Positions 48,061 through 60,721 are shown, numbered from the stretch's first letter. The stretch: 64,000 nt of DNA from Pisaster brevispinus (GCA_023634235.1 JAMKCF010000071.1:408181-472180), one strand, 5' to 3'. The notes: generated from the sequence alone by a model not told the origin. Numbers and translations: made by a program.

Positions 48061-48934
48061 GGGGGGCTATGCAAGTTACTTAAAAAAAAGTAATTTTTTG
48101 AGAAAATAATTATAAACACTATAATGAGTAAAGTAATAATTATTCAAACTTAAATCAATTGGAAAAAATTATTAATTACCACAAATTATATTCACGATGT
48201 CGTAAATTAAACTTTGAGAATAAAGAAAACCAAAATTAAACCTCGTTTGAGTTACGAAATTTCACTTTGTGGAATCATAATGACCTACCCCCCCCCCCCT
48301 GTGTATGCTTGACTCGACATCAGATGAAGCCTCATGGATGCTTGATAATCTATTGACTCAAGACAATGTGAATGATTGACCCTTCATAAAAGCCTCATGT
48401 CTGCTTCTGAAATCATAGCGGCTTAATTAAATCATAGCGGCTTAATTTTTTGTGATGTACTTATTTTGTAAAAGATAGAGTCTAGACAAATTTTAAGTGT
48501 TTCTTTTTTGTTTCACTTGCAAAGCCCCGAGAGACTTGATCATCCAGGATATACCAGACAGGACCATTCCACATATATAAGATAGGGTCAGTTCCCAGAG
48601 CTGTGTATTTTTTTTATGGGCAGTGAAATTTGTTTTTGTACACAAAATCTGCTACACCGCTGCACATAAACACATAACTACCCAGATCTAACCCTCTGAT
48701 AAGTGGAACAATCTGCTCAGCTGTTTATGCTTGTCTTTTCATGTCTCTTAGGCTGGTTGTGCAAAGCCACCCCCCCCCCCCCAAGCCAGACAAACTGTCT
48801 CCGCTTTGTGGGAGGGGCGCACTCCTGTCACTCACCGATGGCAATGTCTAACAGTTAAAGTTAGTAAACTGCCATTGTATTCGATAACCTAAGCTTCCGT
48901 GGCAAAATTTGTCAATATCCAAAAATATCCGATG

Positions 48935-48938
48935 GTAT
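48935..48938. other. empty LTR target site in right arm
   Basis: The right arm reads ...ccgatGGTATcatcc... with one GTAT, the reverse complement of the ATAC duplicated around the left-arm LTR. This dates the LTR insertion after the two arms became separate copies. Confidence 0.85.
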
Positions 48939-49734
48939 CATCCTTTTTTATACGGGGATGTTCTGGTTCATTCCTGACTTTTTTTCAGACGAATTTGAAA
49001 CATGGCGTAACAGGATTTCAACAACTTATTGGTCTTCTGTAGTAGGAATTTTTGTCAGTCAAAGTGTCAGATTAAACGCCGAATGGACTATCATTGAAAG
49101 TCAGTAATGAAACTAAATATTCCCGTACAAAAATCTGCAGACCCACTTTTTTTCTCAGAAAAATAGACTTACCTCTTTTGATTCTTTCGAATTTTGACCG
49201 AATTTTAAAAGTTTAACTGAGGTTTTGAGAAGGCATCATGTGCATGTAGGTTTCTATTGTATGAATCAGACATGCAACTTTGCGAATGTCAAAAAAGAGG
49301 AACTGGTCAACCACAGTTATATTTGTATGGTGTTTTTCAGTTTTCTATGGCAATGTTTCCAAAGAAAAAAGAGGAAATCAGCTGATCAGCTGAAAAGTTG
49401 CATGCCTGATGAATCTAGGTCAAGGTTTAGACTTGCTTTCAGTTTCTAGGCTCCGTTACCCTAAGAGTTTGTTGTTAAATTAAACTTGTTCCATTTCAAA
49501 GATTTTCACGAAGAGAGATGTTTGAAGAATTGACAGGAGTATCAAACAAATAATTGCTGGGACTGAACCCTGACATTCTGAAATAAGTAAGAAATCGCAA
49601 CAACATCTGTTAAACTTTGTTTTATTGAGTAAATTTTAATCCAATCTCTGGGACAGCTATAGATCAATATAAATTTATTTAATTATTTAATAATTATATA
49701 GGATATATAATTATTTAATTATGTAACTATATAA

Positions 49735-50037
49735 GGCAGTGTAGTTTTGGCAAAGACCAGTATTCTCGCTTGCTGTTTCCCAACATGAGCATAAAATAGC
49801 AAACCCGTGGAAATTGGGGCTCAATTGGTCAACGAAGTTGCAAGAAAATAATGAAAAAAAAAAACCTGAACCCCCCCCCCCCCCCAAAACCCAGTGTTGC
49901 CTGAAGCCTTTCCAAGGTTCCAACTTTGGGGTGAATTTTTGTTACCTCTTTCTCTCATTACTTCGAAAGGTGTCATTTCTATAAAAATACGATAAAGTGC
50001 GATAAAGTTGATAACCCAAAGTACACCCTGCCTTTAA
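49735..50037 (-). mobile_element. MITE, fuller copy (partner of 14090-14230)
   Basis: Ends ggcagtgtag and tgtaccctgcc are inverted relative to each other. The interior keeps the ~165 bp missing from the left arm, with a C run at 49871-49885. AT-rich ataatta runs flank both sides. Confidence 0.5.
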
Positions 50038-50799
50038 TTATAGAAATATATAATTGAATAATTATATAACTGTATAATTAATTATATAATTATACAATTA
50101 TGTATTCATAACATGTGTTTGCTTGACCCTAAACATATGAAGCCTCATGTATGCTTGTGGAATCATAGTGACTTAAGATACATAAGGTGACCATACACAC
50201 AGAGGAAGCCTTAAAATACCCCCCAAAAACAAATATCCAGAGTAACGTTAAACAAGAAGGTTCAGTAGTTTCTAATGCATCTTTTTAGAGCTTTAAATCG
50301 CACATTAAAAATGATTTAATTTTTCAAAAAACTGCTAGAGTTAACCCATGTGTTTTTGTTGTTGATATTTGTGCAAATTTTTTAATGTTATGCTATGGAG
50401 GTCTCTCCCATGGGAGGGTTTGAAATGGAGCAGGCATTCCCACTAATGCCATTTTGTATGTCTTGACCATAGGCACCAGTACTTACTGCATCATTTTAGT
50501 CCATAGAGTTGCACCCTAAAAAAATGATCAAAATTTCATAAACATTATTTTTATCTTTTTTGGGGGCTAAATTTCAAATTCTCTTTTTTTGCTCAAAATG
50601 AGCAGGTATCTTCACTGATGCAAGTTTGTATGACTTGATCTATTGCATCTTTCATATTTCTTTAAAATACTATTTTTAGGATTTTTCCTCAAGATTAAAG
50701 ACAAGTTCTCTCAAAAAACATTAACCCTATAGGATGCACCACATAAGATAAATCTCCCATAGCAATCAATGCTAAATGTTATATTCAAAAATACTTAAA

Positions 50800-51035
50800 A
50801 AAAACAATTTTTTAAAGTCTCTCTGACTCTTGAAAACTAATCAAATACAGCTTTGGACAACTAAACTTCTCATTTCTTTTCATTTTTTAGAAGATCAGCC
50901 ATTTTTTGCTAATTATCCCATAAAGTAACACCCCCAAAAAGATCTTCTTCCCAAACCAATTTGCTGCCAGTTTTCATGAAGCCAAATAGAACCCACTTTG
51001 GAAGCAAAGTTTTTCAAGTCTCTCCAAAAAAATAC
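50800..51035 (-). repeat. dispersed repeat, copy 3 (right arm)
   Basis: Same family as 4490-4900 and 32360-32765: 'aagtctctctgactcttgaa', 'gatcagccattttttgctaa' and 'tttgctgccagttttcatga'. More complete than its left-arm partner. Confidence 0.5.
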
Positions 51036-51699
51036 AATTTTGTAGAAAAACTATGGTCTTCTTTGGAGTTGTTTTCTCGTCTTTGTTTCACGAGACTTGT
51101 ACAGTCTATAATGCAATATCCAACCCCCACCCCAACACGCCCCCTACTCAATTTTACACAGATGAGAGTTCTTTGTCTTGGTGTTCAGATATTGCTATCA
51201 TTCCAGAGACTGATCTCAGTATATCTGAGACTGACAAAACTTGCATTTTAACTTCAGAAATAACTGTACAAAGCTTAATACTTACTGTTCAGAGCTCTAG
51301 GACTGATGTTTTCAATAACAAAATCAGCACATCCTGATGAAAAACACACCTCAAGCAATGTATTTCCATCTTCGATTCAAGCCAACGGATAATTATAAAC
51401 AAGGCAGACATATTTCAATTCCAACCAAATTCACTGATGGGCGCCACCATATATAGGGTGCACCCCAACAGTTGAAGCACAGAAAAATGAATTGCGGAAA
51501 GAGAAAGATGAGACTTTCACTGAAAACTGTTTGCTTTGGAAGAGGGTTAATAATACAATCCCAACTCAAGACGACATCTGAGGCTGACGAAACTTGCATG
51601 TCCCAAAAAGTGACGTGGAAGAGAGGTTGTTGTCTTGGTGTTCAGATATTGCTACCATTCCAGAGACTGATTTCAGTACATCTGAGACTCAAGAGTGAA

Positions 51700-52740
51700 A
51701 TCTTCAAAATGAAGAACAAGTAGAATGGTGTGCACTCTTAATCATCCTGTAAAATAACACAAGGAAACATTTTCAATCATTATGCAACATAAACACGCAG
51801 CTGAACTTCACCAAACCGGATTGTTCAGTCACAAAACTTGATGTACATGTACATGTAGATATAGTTCCAATAAACGCCATCTTTATGGGCAACGTGGATT
51901 TTGGCTTTGAGCTGCGTCAAGCGTGGGAAATTTGTGCTGCACATGGTTTTTTTCACAGAAACACAGTTGTGTGACAAAATGATATTGCTCGTAAAGATGG
52001 CCAGCTTTACCGCACACTGTGTGATGACACACCAAAGTCTAACATATTAAAGCCAAATGTGATGGACATATAACTGTTGAAATAAAAAAAGAGATTTTGA
52101 AAGCAAACAGTATACAGATACAATAATTGTATCCGCTCAAGTTGGATGAGCGTCATATTTGTTACCCGTCATGTGAACACACAAAGCGTTGATATAATAT
52201 TCGTAGACTTGCAAAATCTCTCTAAATATGACTGTAGGAAACCTACAATTATCCTGGACTACATGTTTATTAATGAACTTTATGAAACATCCATCTAGAA
52301 ATCATTAAATTTGTGTTTTTGGCTACAAAAAAAAGCACCAAACTTGAAAATCTTATTCACAGATTATGTGTTTTGGAGATGAGTCCCTCATCAAGACTAC
52401 TATAGTAGGCCCTACAAGTTGAATTCAGAAAATTGAGCTTGAAAGCCGACTTCAAGCAGTTTTAAAAATATGCATTTTTTTTACCAGGAAGGCAAAATTT
52501 TGAAACACAGGCAGGTGATCAATATGCAAGTTAGTTCTCCGATGTTTACTAAGCACTGTGTGAAGGTATGTGCAAGTTTTGTTGAGGTCATCCTTGTTTT
52601 ACTGAAATGACTCATTGGTTGAGTTTTTGTGTCATTTCTGTTTAAATGTTTGTGTCCATCAACACAAATTCGTTTAGGGGTAATGGTTACATAAAAAGTG
52701 AAAAGTTTGCAGTATTTACCGTGTTGAATTGATGTATATT
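51700..52740. other. no gene recognised
   Basis: Single-copy-looking DNA just outside the right arm. It shows no similarity to the sequence outside the left arm (before 12241). A TACATG run at 51841-51858 is a simple microsatellite. Confidence 0.4.
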
Positions 52741-53225
52741 TTGGCTGGCTGGCTGGCTGCTGAAGGTTTTTGGTCATGATCCATTAACTGACAAGTCGAC
52801 TAGCTTGCTTTGTGGCTAGCGAGCTGATAGGCCTGATTTGATTTCAGCGGTCGTGCACCACTGGCTGCAGTCTTCTATTGACTGGTTGGTTGACTGGCAT
52901 GTCAGTTCTGTGGCAAATGAGTTCATTGGCCATGGCTTGTTGATGGCTTGGTTTTGACTTCAACAAGCTTGCTGGACTCTTTCAGCACATGGCTACAGTC
53001 TGCTGTTGACGGCCTGCCTGGCCTGGAGGACTAGCGGGTTAGCTTCCAGGCTGTGAGCTCATTGGCAATGATTTGCTGACTGGCTGGTTTGACATCAACA
53101 AGCTTATCCTGGAGTGGAGCACTGGCTATAGATAGTCTGCTATCGACTTGCTGGTGGACTAGCTTGTTAGCTAAGTGTCCGATGAGTTCATTGGTCGTGA
53201 TTCGTTGACTAGGCTTATGTCAGCT
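52741..53225. repeat. degenerate ~125-145-bp tandem repeat
   Basis: Three diverged units marked by 'ctggctgcagtcttctattg', 'atggctacagtctgctgttg' and 'ctatagatagtctgctatcg', each followed by 'tgagttcattgg' and 'gactggctggtttgac'-like blocks. Begins with ggctggctggctggct. Confidence 0.6.
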
Positions 53226-53724
53226 GACATAGCTGTCGGTACGCCTCACTAAAAATCAGAGAAATTGGGGGGAAATAGGTTAAATGAATATTCAAGCCTG
53301 ATCATTACTCTCGTCCACAAGCAAAGCTTAGCAATGTTGGACTTTAAGACACAAAGGCTAAGCAGACAGACAGGTACCAGGTAATTTTATTGTGCATTGC
53401 TTGCATTGGGGTTTATGAGCATGTGCAAAAGAACAATTCCCAAAAATATTTCCAAAAATATTCTGGTATGTCTGCTGCCACTGACCATCCCTGATGAGAG
53501 GTCTTCCCAATAAGCCTTCTCCCTGAGAAATCAAAGTGACTTCTTTTCAAAAAGAGACTGTGAGTGGGTTTTCTCATGCACTGTGAATGCCAAATTTGCA
53601 TTGGATTTCTTTCAATTTCATTGATTCACTGCAAATTCTAAGAAAATTAATTGCTTCAGAAGTGTGCTTTAACATTCTTGTTGTACTTACTTGTACACTG
53701 CTTTGACTCTGTCTGCTCAGTGCT

Positions 53725-54110
53725 TGAGGTCAAGAGGTCGGGTAGAAAGGTCTTGCTGCTGACCTGTAGGTAAATGCTCAATGGGTTTCATGGTTCTGGC
53801 GTCTGGAGTGGAGGCTAACCTCTGATGAGGTTGAAGAGACGGAAAATGAGAGACCATGGAGAGATGGAGCTGACCTACAAAGCGATATCTTCTTTGGTGT
53901 AAAAGGTCTTCTCCATGTGGAACTTTTATAAGATCAAGAGGTGAAGTAGGAGATAGGAGGATCCTTGTGCTGACCTGTGGCCATTAAGAAGCATCCCTTT
54001 TTTGCTAAGGTTATGGTTTCTCCATACTGACATAGCTGGGTCTAGGGGGTCAAGAGGTCAAGAAGAAGGGATGCAGTGCTGACCTGTTGATTAAAATCGA
54101 TTCTCACCAT
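53725..54110. repeat. irregular direct repeats (gtcaagaggtc ... gctgacctgt)
   Basis: The pair 'tcaagaggt' then 'tgctgacctgt' recurs three times at about 53730, 53933 and 54049. No coding frame runs through. Purpose unknown. Confidence 0.45.
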
Positions 54111-55229
54111 GCTCAGTGCTGAAACCTGGCAAGGTTGAGACCTCAAACACCATCTTGCCATAGATGTATCTGTATGAAAATAAATAAGTACATGGTTACA
54201 TAATTTGTGAAAAAAGGAAGCTGCTTGTTGACAAAATGAACGTCCGGACCCACAGATCAACTCATAACATGTACCCTTTAACAAGGAAACATACGGCTCC
54301 AAGAAATGCCATGAAATTACACAGGGTCCAGGCCTTGCTTAAACTTTTTGTAAAGTAGCCTGCCCGGCTAGTAAACTGTGGGTTCTCCTTGACCCCAGGA
54401 AGTTTTACTGCAGATTTTAAACATGTATTGTCATAAATGTATCTTTCTAATGTATTAGTTGAGGTTGCAATCACAACCAGTCTAATGGTCAAATGAAGTT
54501 AAATTCACACACTCAAAAATAAATTTAACACATTTTAAAAGTTTATTATTCACATCTGAAAAGGAAGAAAAATTCACATTATACACGAGAATGTTGCACA
54601 GATTATTTAGTAGGCAACAGGCCAAGTTGAGAAGTGGTGTTTACTAGCCCACAGCAGTTTTTAACTCAGACAATGTACGCTGGGCTAGTAAGGGTGACCC
54701 CGGGATCCCTCCATTTTAAAACTTTTGCCTTATAGATGCCTTCAGATGGCTAGGATCAACAGTTAATGCCTGCCCAGTAGATTGGCACTAATGGGGCTGC
54801 CTCCCACCCCCTCCCTGAGTTAATCCCAACAACATGCACCCACTAAACCAAGAAACTCTTTTGTATTCTGATTGCCACTTTCATGAAGTGACGAATCGGT
54901 CGACATCAACCTTTTTATTAAATCTGTTTTGCACACACTCTTGATACATTCATACTGCTAGAAACATTTTCAACAAGCTTCAGAACCTAATAGTTTTGTA
55001 ATAACACTAATTAGCATGACTGGTTTATCATAAAGATTGGCAGTTTCTTTCTTTTTCACAAAGTGATGAGGAATCCTGATTAAAATACTGCTTAAAAAAA
55101 TGTATTTGTTAAGCAAAAAAAGAGAGTGGAACAACAGTAGCAACAATGTTGGCATGTAACCCGTTTCTGATAACCATTTTTTTGGGCTGCTTAGTATGTT
55201 TTTGTGCTTACCTGAAATGGGCACTGGTT
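54111..55229. other. no gene recognised
   Basis: No exon with supported borders on either strand and no clear repeat. Confidence 0.35.
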
Positions 55230-56358
55230 CCCAGCAAACACGTAACGTCATCGTAACGTTACTGTGAAGTTGTATTTTGGTTACGTTATTTCCCCAACTA
55301 AAACACAACTGACTTGCAATGTTGCAAAAAGGTTGCAGTTTGGTCTTGTTACTTAATAACATAAATACAGCGTTTCAACAACGTTATATTTTAACCGTCA
55401 TCTAAAAACGTCTTGTGGATATTTTTTGCAACGTTGTCTGAAGGTTGTGGATCTGTCACGTTACTTGGTAATGCAGATACAACGTTGTCCAATGTTGTAT
55501 TTTGACGTCGTATACAAACGTTTGTTGAATGTTCTTTCAATACGTTACCTGAGGGTTGTGGTTTTGTCACGTTACTTAACAGCATCAATACAACGTTATG
55601 ACAATATATTTTCACAAAGTCCTATTAACCTTTTTTGCAACGTTGCTTGAAGGTTGTAGTTTTGTCAGGTTACTTTGGAAGGTTATGACAACGTAAATAT
55701 GACGTATGCAAATTAGTAGATTGGGCTTAGAAGATGTTAAATACCTACAACTAATATAAAAAAAATTGCCAAATTTATGAACTAGGTGTACTCATTTCTT
55801 CATTTATTTGTCTAAACAAATTTAGATTTAGTGACAAATTAAATGTAGTGACTAAACATGTAATTTTACTTTCAAAAATATTATTTAAATGGAAAAAATT
55901 GAGAAAAAATATACACCCATGACTACCAAAGTCAAGAAATTGATCTGTATATATAGTACATGCTGTATCGTATACAGGTTCAGTGAAGTCAGGCAACCGC
56001 AATTACTTGGAGGCCTATTATAATGGTAAGTTTGTATTGTTGTATTGTATTATTTGATCATATTGATATCTCTAATACTAATTATCATGAAACTATTATA
56101 TAATGTAAACATAAACAATTTGTATTAAATTGAAAAACGTAATATAAGTACGTCACAATCACGTCACAAAATAATGTTTATTTTAAGTGCAGTTTTTACG
56201 TTGTCACAACGTTATTATTAAAACGTCACAACGCAACGTCCTCTGGTCGTTGACAAAACTCCACACTAATCCATCCGTACGACGTTAAATAAAAACGTTC
56301 TCTGAACATTCAAATAACGTCCTAGCGATGTCGAGTGGACGTTATTTTGTTTGCTGGG
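55230..56358. mobile_element. 1.1-kb TIR transposon, non-autonomous, AACGTT-rich
   Basis: The ends are inverted: CCCAGCAAACACGTAACGTC at the left, and gacgttattttgtttgctggg-type sequence at the right. Inside are four irregular direct units of about 100-160 bp on each side built on 'gttgcaaaaaggttg', 'tcacgttactt' and 'acaacgttat', full of AACGTT. The family is widespread in animals and is best known by its CCCAGCAAAC ends. No transposase is encoded. A target duplication is not clear. Confidence 0.7.
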
Positions 56359-56526
56359 TTGGTACAGTTGAGGGTACTAGGGTGACTAGTGAAATTCACT
56401 ACCTGACTAGTCATGCTTCAATTTGTCTTGACTTTGGCACTCGCTAGTCTAGACTATTTTTTGTTTCCCAAGATGCCTTGCTGTACATTCTAAAGGTTGT
56501 AAACCCATGGTAAAAGTCAGGCTGAA

Positions 56527-56596
56527 ATGAAAAGTATGGATTGTAATGTGGAGGGTATTGCAACAGACTCTCTTGATCCACTGTGCCAGTTTCAAG
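56527..56596 (+). CDS. candidate first exon, gene unknown
   Basis: An ATG opens 23 codons (MKSMDCNVEGIATDSLDPLC QFQ) ending at ttcaag|gtaaaaaa, phase 1. It lies on the same strand as, and 4 kb upstream of, the cryptochrome exons. I cannot show that it belongs to that gene, since it lacks the usual N-terminal photolyase sequence. Confidence 0.25.
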
Positions 56597-57902
56597 GTAA
56601 AAAAAAATCATTTGAAAGTGCTGCGGAACGCAAACCACATTGCAATCACGATGTACACAACGCACAATCCATCGGACACACAAGCAGTCACATTGTTTCC
56701 GATTTACAGGCTCGTAGTTGTTGTCTCGTTACTAATTGCGTGATACAAAAAACATTGAATGCTAGAGGGCTTTTCAGAACATTGCAATAAGCATACAAAA
56801 AAAGGATAAACATCCTCTATTGATATACCAGCAGTTACGTGATAGTAGTAAAAAAAAGGCGTTGACAGCATGGTCTGTAGAGCACAGTTCCTACAAATTT
56901 TTAGCTTGCATACGAAAAGTACATAACGTGCAAGCTATATTTTACAAAAATGCAACAATTTAGGATACCCTGGATGAAAAAGCGATTATTTTAGTGTAAT
57001 GTAAGATTTTTGTTTTGTAAGAACTTGTATTGTGATTCATAAATTTCCCCCATTGAATATGGTTTGAATAAAAAAGGCTTATTTAAAAAATGTAAACCCC
57101 ACCAAATTGCACATAATATGTTAATCTCCCATAGCTGATGGCTCAGAGGTGCCCACTGCAAAAGCTAAATGGTGACCTTACCGTCGCAAGACTTATGCAT
57201 GTACAGGGGGATGTAGTGTACACGGTGTACAGAACTACATGTAGTCGTGGTCATGATCATGCGCATCAGCAAACATCATGACACCGACAATGTTTATATT
57301 TGGGTAATTAATCTTTTTTTAAATGTTTTATTTCCTCAATGTCGCAAATAGGCCTAGTTTAGGAATTAATTATTTATCAAAACATCTGCAAGAATGTGAT
57401 CTGTTGATAACATTCACCTTTATTTAAGTGGCTAAAATGTTTATACCCGACTGTCACTTTTCATTCATTATCATAATGAAATGCAATAAATAGTTGACAA
57501 CTCAATTGAGATGTTGCTTTTGGTAACAATTAGCATGATTAGTGAACGGACACTTTTCCATTAAATGGCAGGCTATATTAAAGATAAAGCAGTCTCCAAA
57601 AACTGCCATAGTTTAACCACCTGGGGCAAAATCCCTTATGACATCGGCAAGACACGTCCTTGGTTCTAGAACTAATACTAATAGAAGTGAATGATTTTTC
57701 CCACACATGGTCGCGGGATGATTTTTGGGGGGCGGGAATGGTGGAAGTAAAAACAGTGCAACTAAAATTATGTGTTACCTATTTTTAGTCATCCATTCCA
57801 GTTTATCCAACTCCTATATCCATCGATGACAAACCCAAATTCTTCATCAAATTTACAGAAAAAGGTTCATTTTTTATCAGTAAGTCTTGTCTTTTCAAAA
57901 TT

Positions 57903-57927
57903 GCGCCATGAGAAACACTCATGGCGC
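57903..57927. other. perfect 10-bp stem hairpin
   Basis: gcgccatgag-aaaca-ctcatggcgc. A GC-rich stem in AT-rich DNA; role unknown. Confidence 0.6.
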
Positions 57928-58536
57928 GCTTAAAGGATAGGCTGGTTTCCCTAATTATTGTGTTTTGACAGCCTACATGTCGTTCAGGTCTCAGACTCAT
58001 GCTGTGATGATAAATAAACTTGGTACCAGTGCATTTTGCATTTGTAAGTTGTTTTACTCGTTGGAAAGTTTTGAAAAATTATAGCTTAAACTACAAAAGT
58101 ACAAAGAAATACTTATTGTCTTTTCAAATTTGTAAGCTTTAATTTATTTTTCATTAGTTAAGCGACTAATGATACATGAAATTAAACAAGAAAAAACAAC
58201 ACACAGAAACACAAAAAGATTTTGACAACTTTAATGTAGCGCCCTCTAGAGTTCAAAAGTAGTTAGACGCAAAACAAAACTTGCATACGCTCACGTGGAC
58301 GTAAGAAACTGACAGGTGAGTGAAGAAAATGATTGTTTTGAGAATAAAATCCCAAGGTTTTCCTTTTCCAACTGTTTAATTATTGTACAAATACTTATTT
58401 TTCTGCACAACAAGTGTTTTGTAAAGTTGAATTGTAGCACCATGATTGATAGATAATCTGCCTTTTTTTAGCCGGCTATATAACTTAACACTAAACAGTA
58501 AGTATATTATCATATATTTATATAGTAATTGGTACC

Positions 58537-58695
58537 ATGGAGGTCAGAGGTTGGCGAAACAACTACCAATACAGTGACTACTGTCGTGAGATACAACATA
58601 GAACCATAGAACCAGCTGGGGCGCTGTACTCCGTTTTTGTGTGTAATATGGACGTCTGCATTGGTGGCAGTACGACCGCAGATTTTGATAAATAA
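58537..58695 (+). CDS. small ORF with ideal Kozak context, unknown
   Basis: The start is in an optimal animal context (accATGG). 52 codons read MEVRGWRNNYQYSDYCREIQ, then HRTIEPAGALYSVFVCNMDV and a short tail to TAA. The local GC content is higher than around it. It has no signal peptide or recognisable domain. It could be a micropeptide, a first exon, or chance. Confidence 0.3.
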   Translation: MEVRGWRNNYQYSDYCREIQHRTIEPAGALYSVFVCNMDVCIGGSTTADFDK

Positions 58696-59123
58696 ACAAA
58701 CAGAAAAATGAGTACTGCGCCCCAAGTTACCGGGCCAGACTAGTAGGCCCCTAGCCTAAAGACTGATGTAATAATTGTAAATTAAGTGCTGCCTTTTTAT
58801 TTTTATTGTCCATGGTTTAGTTAAATCCCTTTGGACCTTTTACATGGATGACACAATGATGAAAACCCCCCAAACCAAAGTTGGACGGTAAGATTGCATA
58901 CTCCTTTCTATGGCCAGACACAATTATTGAGTCAGTACGCTCATTTAATTTAGTCGAGACCAGAGTGTTACAATCGTCATAACTTCATAGGCCTACTATA
59001 CAGACTTGGTTAAAGTTCATGCAACTTAGGTACAGTTGAATCTTTTCACTTGCTTTTATATAACTCATTTTCTGTGAAAAGTAATAAGTCAAATTTTTGT
59101 TGTGATTCAGGGAACATTAAACA

Positions 59124-59357
59124 TCAAGCATCAACGGTCTCTTCATTGGTTTCGTAAAGGCCTCCGCCTTCCATTGACAACCCGTCCCTCCTTGCCACCG
59201 TGAAGGGCAGCCAGGAGTTCTGAGCTGTCTTCATTCTGGACCCATTTTCGTCAATTCCAGCAATATAGGGATCAACAGATGGCGCTTTCTGCTTGAGTCG
59301 TTGCGAGATCTTGATGATGGGCTTAAACAACTTGGGAGCAGGTGATGAGTTTTGTGT
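59124..59357 (-). CDS. terminal exon of an unidentified gene
   Basis: On the minus strand a good acceptor (gtctgtctttcag) precedes 77 codons and TGA in phase 0. The reading includes [46 protein letters not shown] and ends [10 protein letters not shown]. The composition (hydrophilic, with conserved-looking W and aromatic residues) suggests a real cytoplasmic tail or C-terminus. Upstream exons should lie to the right on the minus strand, overlapping the cryptochrome locus; I did not find them. Confidence 0.5.
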   Translation of the reverse strand, partial: TQNSSPAPKLFKPIIKISQRLKQKAPSVDPYIAGIDENGSRMKTAQNSWLPFTVARRDGLSMEGGGLYETNEETVDA

Positions 59358-60220
59358 CTGAAAGACAGACAGATTTGTCTTGATGAGATGGGGAAGGAGG
59401 GGAGGGGTGGGGTGGGGTTGGGGACAGGAATGAATAGCATAATAGGAAAGTGTTAAAGGTATTATACAGGATTGGTAGAGCTGACAAAATAGTCGCAAAC
59501 AGTAATGTTTTGTTTGATCAACCATATCATAAAATAACAAATCTGTGAAAATTTTGGCTTATTCTGTTGTGTGAGTTAAGAGAAGATAGTGAAAAACCAT
59601 GCATGATTTTCAGCAAGTAAATATATTGTCCTTAATTTTGGTTGTAACAACCGAAATCAGCTGTTGTGTTTGTTTAGGTTTTCAGATACAGTTTTCTCAA
59701 GTATGACTTCATATTAGAGGGGAAATTTTTCATAGAAAAAAATGGTTCTTGTTTGAACTTCATAATCGTTAAGCTATCAGGCTAAAATTAAACAATGATC
59801 ATTTTCTGTCCTTACCAATCCTGTATAATACCTTTATAACTGAACACAAACCAGATGTAGGTATTGGGGTGTATATTCAGATTCCTATGGGAAGGGCTTG
59901 GTGAGATGTTTTCCAATGATTGGTTTGTTATTATTATTATTAGATATGCGGCCATGACAATAAAACAAAAATACAAAGTAGATCGAAGAACTATAAAACC
60001 AAAATAGAAATAACAAAACAATACACATAGGCCTAGCCTAAGAATTATACAGAATAGCAAAGCTCAAAAAAGACGATGAAAGGAGGGCAACTAGAAGAGG
60101 CATGGAGAACAGCAGAATTATTGGCATGGGGAAAATGAAAAATTAGTGTATGAAGGGAGCATGCAAGTACGAGAAGTCAATCCGTGGAAAGACACAAGAA
60201 AAAGTAAACTAAATTACTGT

Positions 60221-60223
60221 TGC

Positions 60224-60256
<33 letters not shown>

Positions 60257-60632
60257 GCTTCTTATGTAGCGCTCATATCAGTTACTCAGTAACACTCAAG
60301 GCGCTTCAACATTCAGTATTTTCCTGCAAGGTATGAGGGGCTACGTTTAAAGTATGAGACCTACTCCCTTACATAGCACTATGTAATGGTTTACAAGGTG
60401 CTGTGGCGCAATATGCAGCCAATCAAACCAGTAACACCGGGGCGAACCCCTTCTCTTTACACAACACACGGGACCAACGGCTTTACGTCCCATCCAAAGG
60501 ACGAAGCAATCATGGTTAAGTGTCTTGCTTAAGGACACAAGTGTCACGACCGGGACTCGAACCCACACTCTGCTGATCAGAAACACAAGAGCTTGGGTCC
60601 AGTGCTCTTATCCGCTCGGCCACAAACACGCC
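60221..60632 (-). mobile_element. tRNA-derived SINE, near complete
   Basis: On the minus strand it starts with a tRNA-like head (A box 'tggccgagcggataagagc', B box 'gggttcgagtccc', leucine/serine-type long variable region). The body follows ('gcttaagcaagacacttaac' region), and it ends in a (TTA)n microsatellite at 60221-60255. Head, body and simple tail are the classic SINE plan. Relatives are at 61390-61740 and, decayed, at 11640-11760. Confidence 0.75.
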
Positions 60633-60721
60633 ACATGTTGTCCCACATGATAACTTGTCGTCGAATGTCTAGCTTGAACAATTTGTTTTTACAATTCTGC
60701 ATTATATTTCCTTTGCTGTAG

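Larger units (their letters stand above)
33380..51648 (-). repeat. right arm of the giant inverted repeat
   Basis: Reverse-complement partner of 12617-32070, about 1.2 kb shorter mainly because it lacks the 919-bp solo LTR and has a shorter 80-bp minisatellite. It has two insertions of its own (46531-46719 and about 47525-48060) and keeps ~150 and ~140 bp of older repeat sequence that is deleted from the left arm near 13250 and 14195. At its outer end, 51640-51690 repeats locally a stretch found at 51187-51235, and similarity to the left arm stops there. Confidence 0.93.

Noticed and set aside
12617..51648. Palindrome as a pure sequencing hairpin (missed adapter) artefact
   Set aside because: The arms carry different insertions with target duplications and real substitutions; a haplotype-joining artefact remains possible and is listed as the main test.
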